Assembly (NCBI GenBank): GCA_900556545.1
Contig: USPE01000119.1
Location: 1-6,060, forward strand
DNA from: an uncultured Peptococcaceae bacterium
GTDB taxonomy: Bacteria > Bacillota > Peptococcia > Peptococcales > Peptococcaceae
Reading direction: 5' to 3'
Length of the DNA stretch: 6,060 bases
Part shown: in pieces, positions 4,949 through 6,060 of the stretch
How positions within the stretch are numbered: position 1 is the first letter of the stretch
How the letters are laid out: the number at the start of each line of letters is the position of its first letter
The notes under the pieces: generated by a model
The model's database searches: none
What the model was told of the DNA's origin: nothing
What the model saw: only the letters and a program-made list of their open reading frames with translations
Program-made: the position numbers and the translations under genes

Positions 4949-6060
4949 CTATGCTTCTGTCAGTACGGTAACCGTTTCATGGGCAGTACCGCCGCTGGCC
5001 AGCCAAAGCTGCACAATTTCTTCACTGATACGTTCCCCCGGCACTAACAACGGGATTCCCGGCGGATAGCGCAAAATAAATTGCCCTGCTGTTCGGTGAG
5101 CAGCCTGCGCCCAGCAAATCTGCTCTTTGGGCATATAAAAAGCCTGATGCAGCGGATATTGCTGCTGGGGTATTTCCCGACAATAAAAACTGGCTGTGGC
5201 TTGCTGAACCATCGGCTGCGATAGGCTGTACTGATCCAAAGCTGCCAATGCCTGATAGATACGCTGTACCCATTGGGCAGTGGTCTGTATCGGCAAGATG
5301 AACAGAATCCCCTGATTGTCATGCATTTCGCTGTATACGGCCTGTTGGGTGCGCAGATAAGCGTCCATGGCAGCGCCGGATAAACGGTCGGAAATCAGAT
5401 ACAGTTTGAATGGATCTTGCTGCCATTGGGGCTGCCAAAGCACATGCAATGTCTGCAAGGTGCTGTTAATCTGCTCATGCAGAGAAAAAATAAGCGGCAG
5501 TGACTGCTGCATCTGCTGTTGCGCTTGTTCTCCCATATAAATGCTGCCTGCTTCTAAGGATGCCATCAGCAGATATGATGGCGATGTGGTTTGCAGCAAG
5601 CTGAGAAACGGCTCCGGCGATGGGCCGCTGTATTGCTCATGCACCAGCAAAGCGCTGCCCTGAGTCAGTACCGGTAAGGTTTTGTGCCAGCTTTGCACCA
5701 CCAAATCGGCGCCTGCATCCAGCAAAGAAGGCGGCAGCTCCGGATGAAAATGCAGATGGGAACCGTGGGCTTCATCTACAATTACGGTCAATCCGTGTTG
5801 CTTGGCCAGCTGCACGCACTGCACATTACCGGCAGTGATGCCCTGATAAGTAGGATTGACCAGAATCAGGTTGCGGCAGTCCGGGTATTGCTGCATATAC
5901 TGCTGCAACAGCTCCAGACGGATGCCGGTGGGCAAGCTGGTAGCCGGGTCCAGTTCCAGCGGCAGGTAAACAGGTTCGGCGTGGGCCAATAGCAGGCTGT
6001 GATAGACAGAGCGATGCACATGGCGGGGCACAAATACCTTTTGATTGCTGCAGGCAGCCA
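4949..6060 (-). CDS. PLP-dependent Orn/Lys/Arg decarboxylase family protein, N-terminus off window
   Basis: Fold-type I PLP enzyme of the Orn/Lys/Arg decarboxylase family; close relatives decarboxylate arginine or lysine, but for the short YaaO-like members the substrate is often unproven. The frame is open to the window edge: AACSNQKVFVPRHVHRS at 6058 and below matches the family's 'GDKVLVPRNCHKS' segment, so the GTG at 6031 is an internal codon and not the start. Key motifs are NPTYQG, VDEAHGSHLHFH (the Asp that contacts the PLP ring nitrogen), and QSWHKTL, whose Lys is the expected PLP Schiff-base residue (usual form QSTHKTL). The C-terminal domain shows YPPGIPLLVPGE, the typical family ending. 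About 369 residues are visible; a full-length member of about 480 would lack roughly 100 here. The sequence is rich in glutamine. Stop TAG at 4951-4949. It lies upstream of tmk on the same strand, probably the same transcription unit. Confidence 0.88.
   Translation of the reverse strand, partial: AACSNQKVFVPRHVHRSVYHSLLLAHAEPVYLPLELDPATSLPTGIRLELLQQYMQQYPDCRNLILVNPTYQGITAGNVQCVQLAKQHGLTVIVDEAHGSHLHFHPELPPSLLDAGADLVVQSWHKTLPVLTQGSALLVHEQYSGPSPEPFLSLLQTTSPSYLLMASLEAGSIYMGEQAQQQMQQSLPLIFSLHEQINSTLQTLHVLWQPQWQQDPFKLYLISDRLSGAAMDAYLRTQQAVYSEMHDNQGILFILPIQTTAQWVQRIYQALAALDQYSLSQPMVQQATASFYCREIPQQQYPLHQAFYMPKEQICWAQAAHRTAGQFILRYPPGIPLLVPGERISEEIVQLWLASGGTAHETVTVLTEA

Noticed and set aside
4925..4964. 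Terminator after the decarboxylase gene (CTGT..ACAG with a T-run near 4930-4936)
   Set aside because: The stem is only 4 bp and the T-run overlaps the -35 box; a promoter reading fits better.
1..6060. CRISPR array, tRNA, rRNA or other tandem repeats
   Set aside because: No regularly spaced repeats and no tRNA- or rRNA-like sequences were seen on either strand.

Overview
The window looks like a chromosomal stretch of a Bacillota (Firmicutes) bacterium. The evidence is a dTMP kinase of the 'GSGKATQ' type seen in many Clostridia and Negativicutes, lying directly downstream of an Orn/Lys/Arg-decarboxylase-family gene (the same gene order as yaaO-tmk in Bacillus), plus strong GGAG-type ribosome binding sites. 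I cannot name the species.

Layout: (1) 1-1194, minus strand: an IS110-family DEDD transposase/recombinase. It runs off the left edge and is split by a -1 frame change at an A-run. (2) 1195-1491: the non-coding left end of that element. It holds an extended -10 promoter (TGATATAAT), a structured stretch that is a good candidate for an IS110 bridge RNA, and a 24-bp inverted repeat (21/24 matches) framing that stretch. (3) 1561-3000, plus strand: an AT-rich gene for a 479-aa SLC13/DASS-like anion permease with degenerate SNT motifs. (4) 3026-4158, plus strand: the 3' remnant of a group IIC-like intron. It comprises a 5'-truncated, frameshifted reverse transcriptase/maturase gene followed by apparently intact ribozyme domains V and VI. 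(5) 4171-6060, minus strand: tmk (dTMP kinase) and, upstream of it, a PLP-dependent Orn/Lys/Arg-decarboxylase-family gene that runs off the right edge.

The right part (tmk and the decarboxylase) looks like normal, near-50% GC housekeeping chromosome. The left part is accessory: an AT-rich transporter gene caught between two retro/transposable fragments. The group II intron end lies only 12 nt beyond the tmk stop codon, in convergent orientation. The most interesting signal is the IS110 left end, where an RNA-guided recombination system would be encoded: a possible bridge RNA under its own promoter, bracketed by an unusual inverted repeat, next to a recombinase gene that needs a frame change to be read through.
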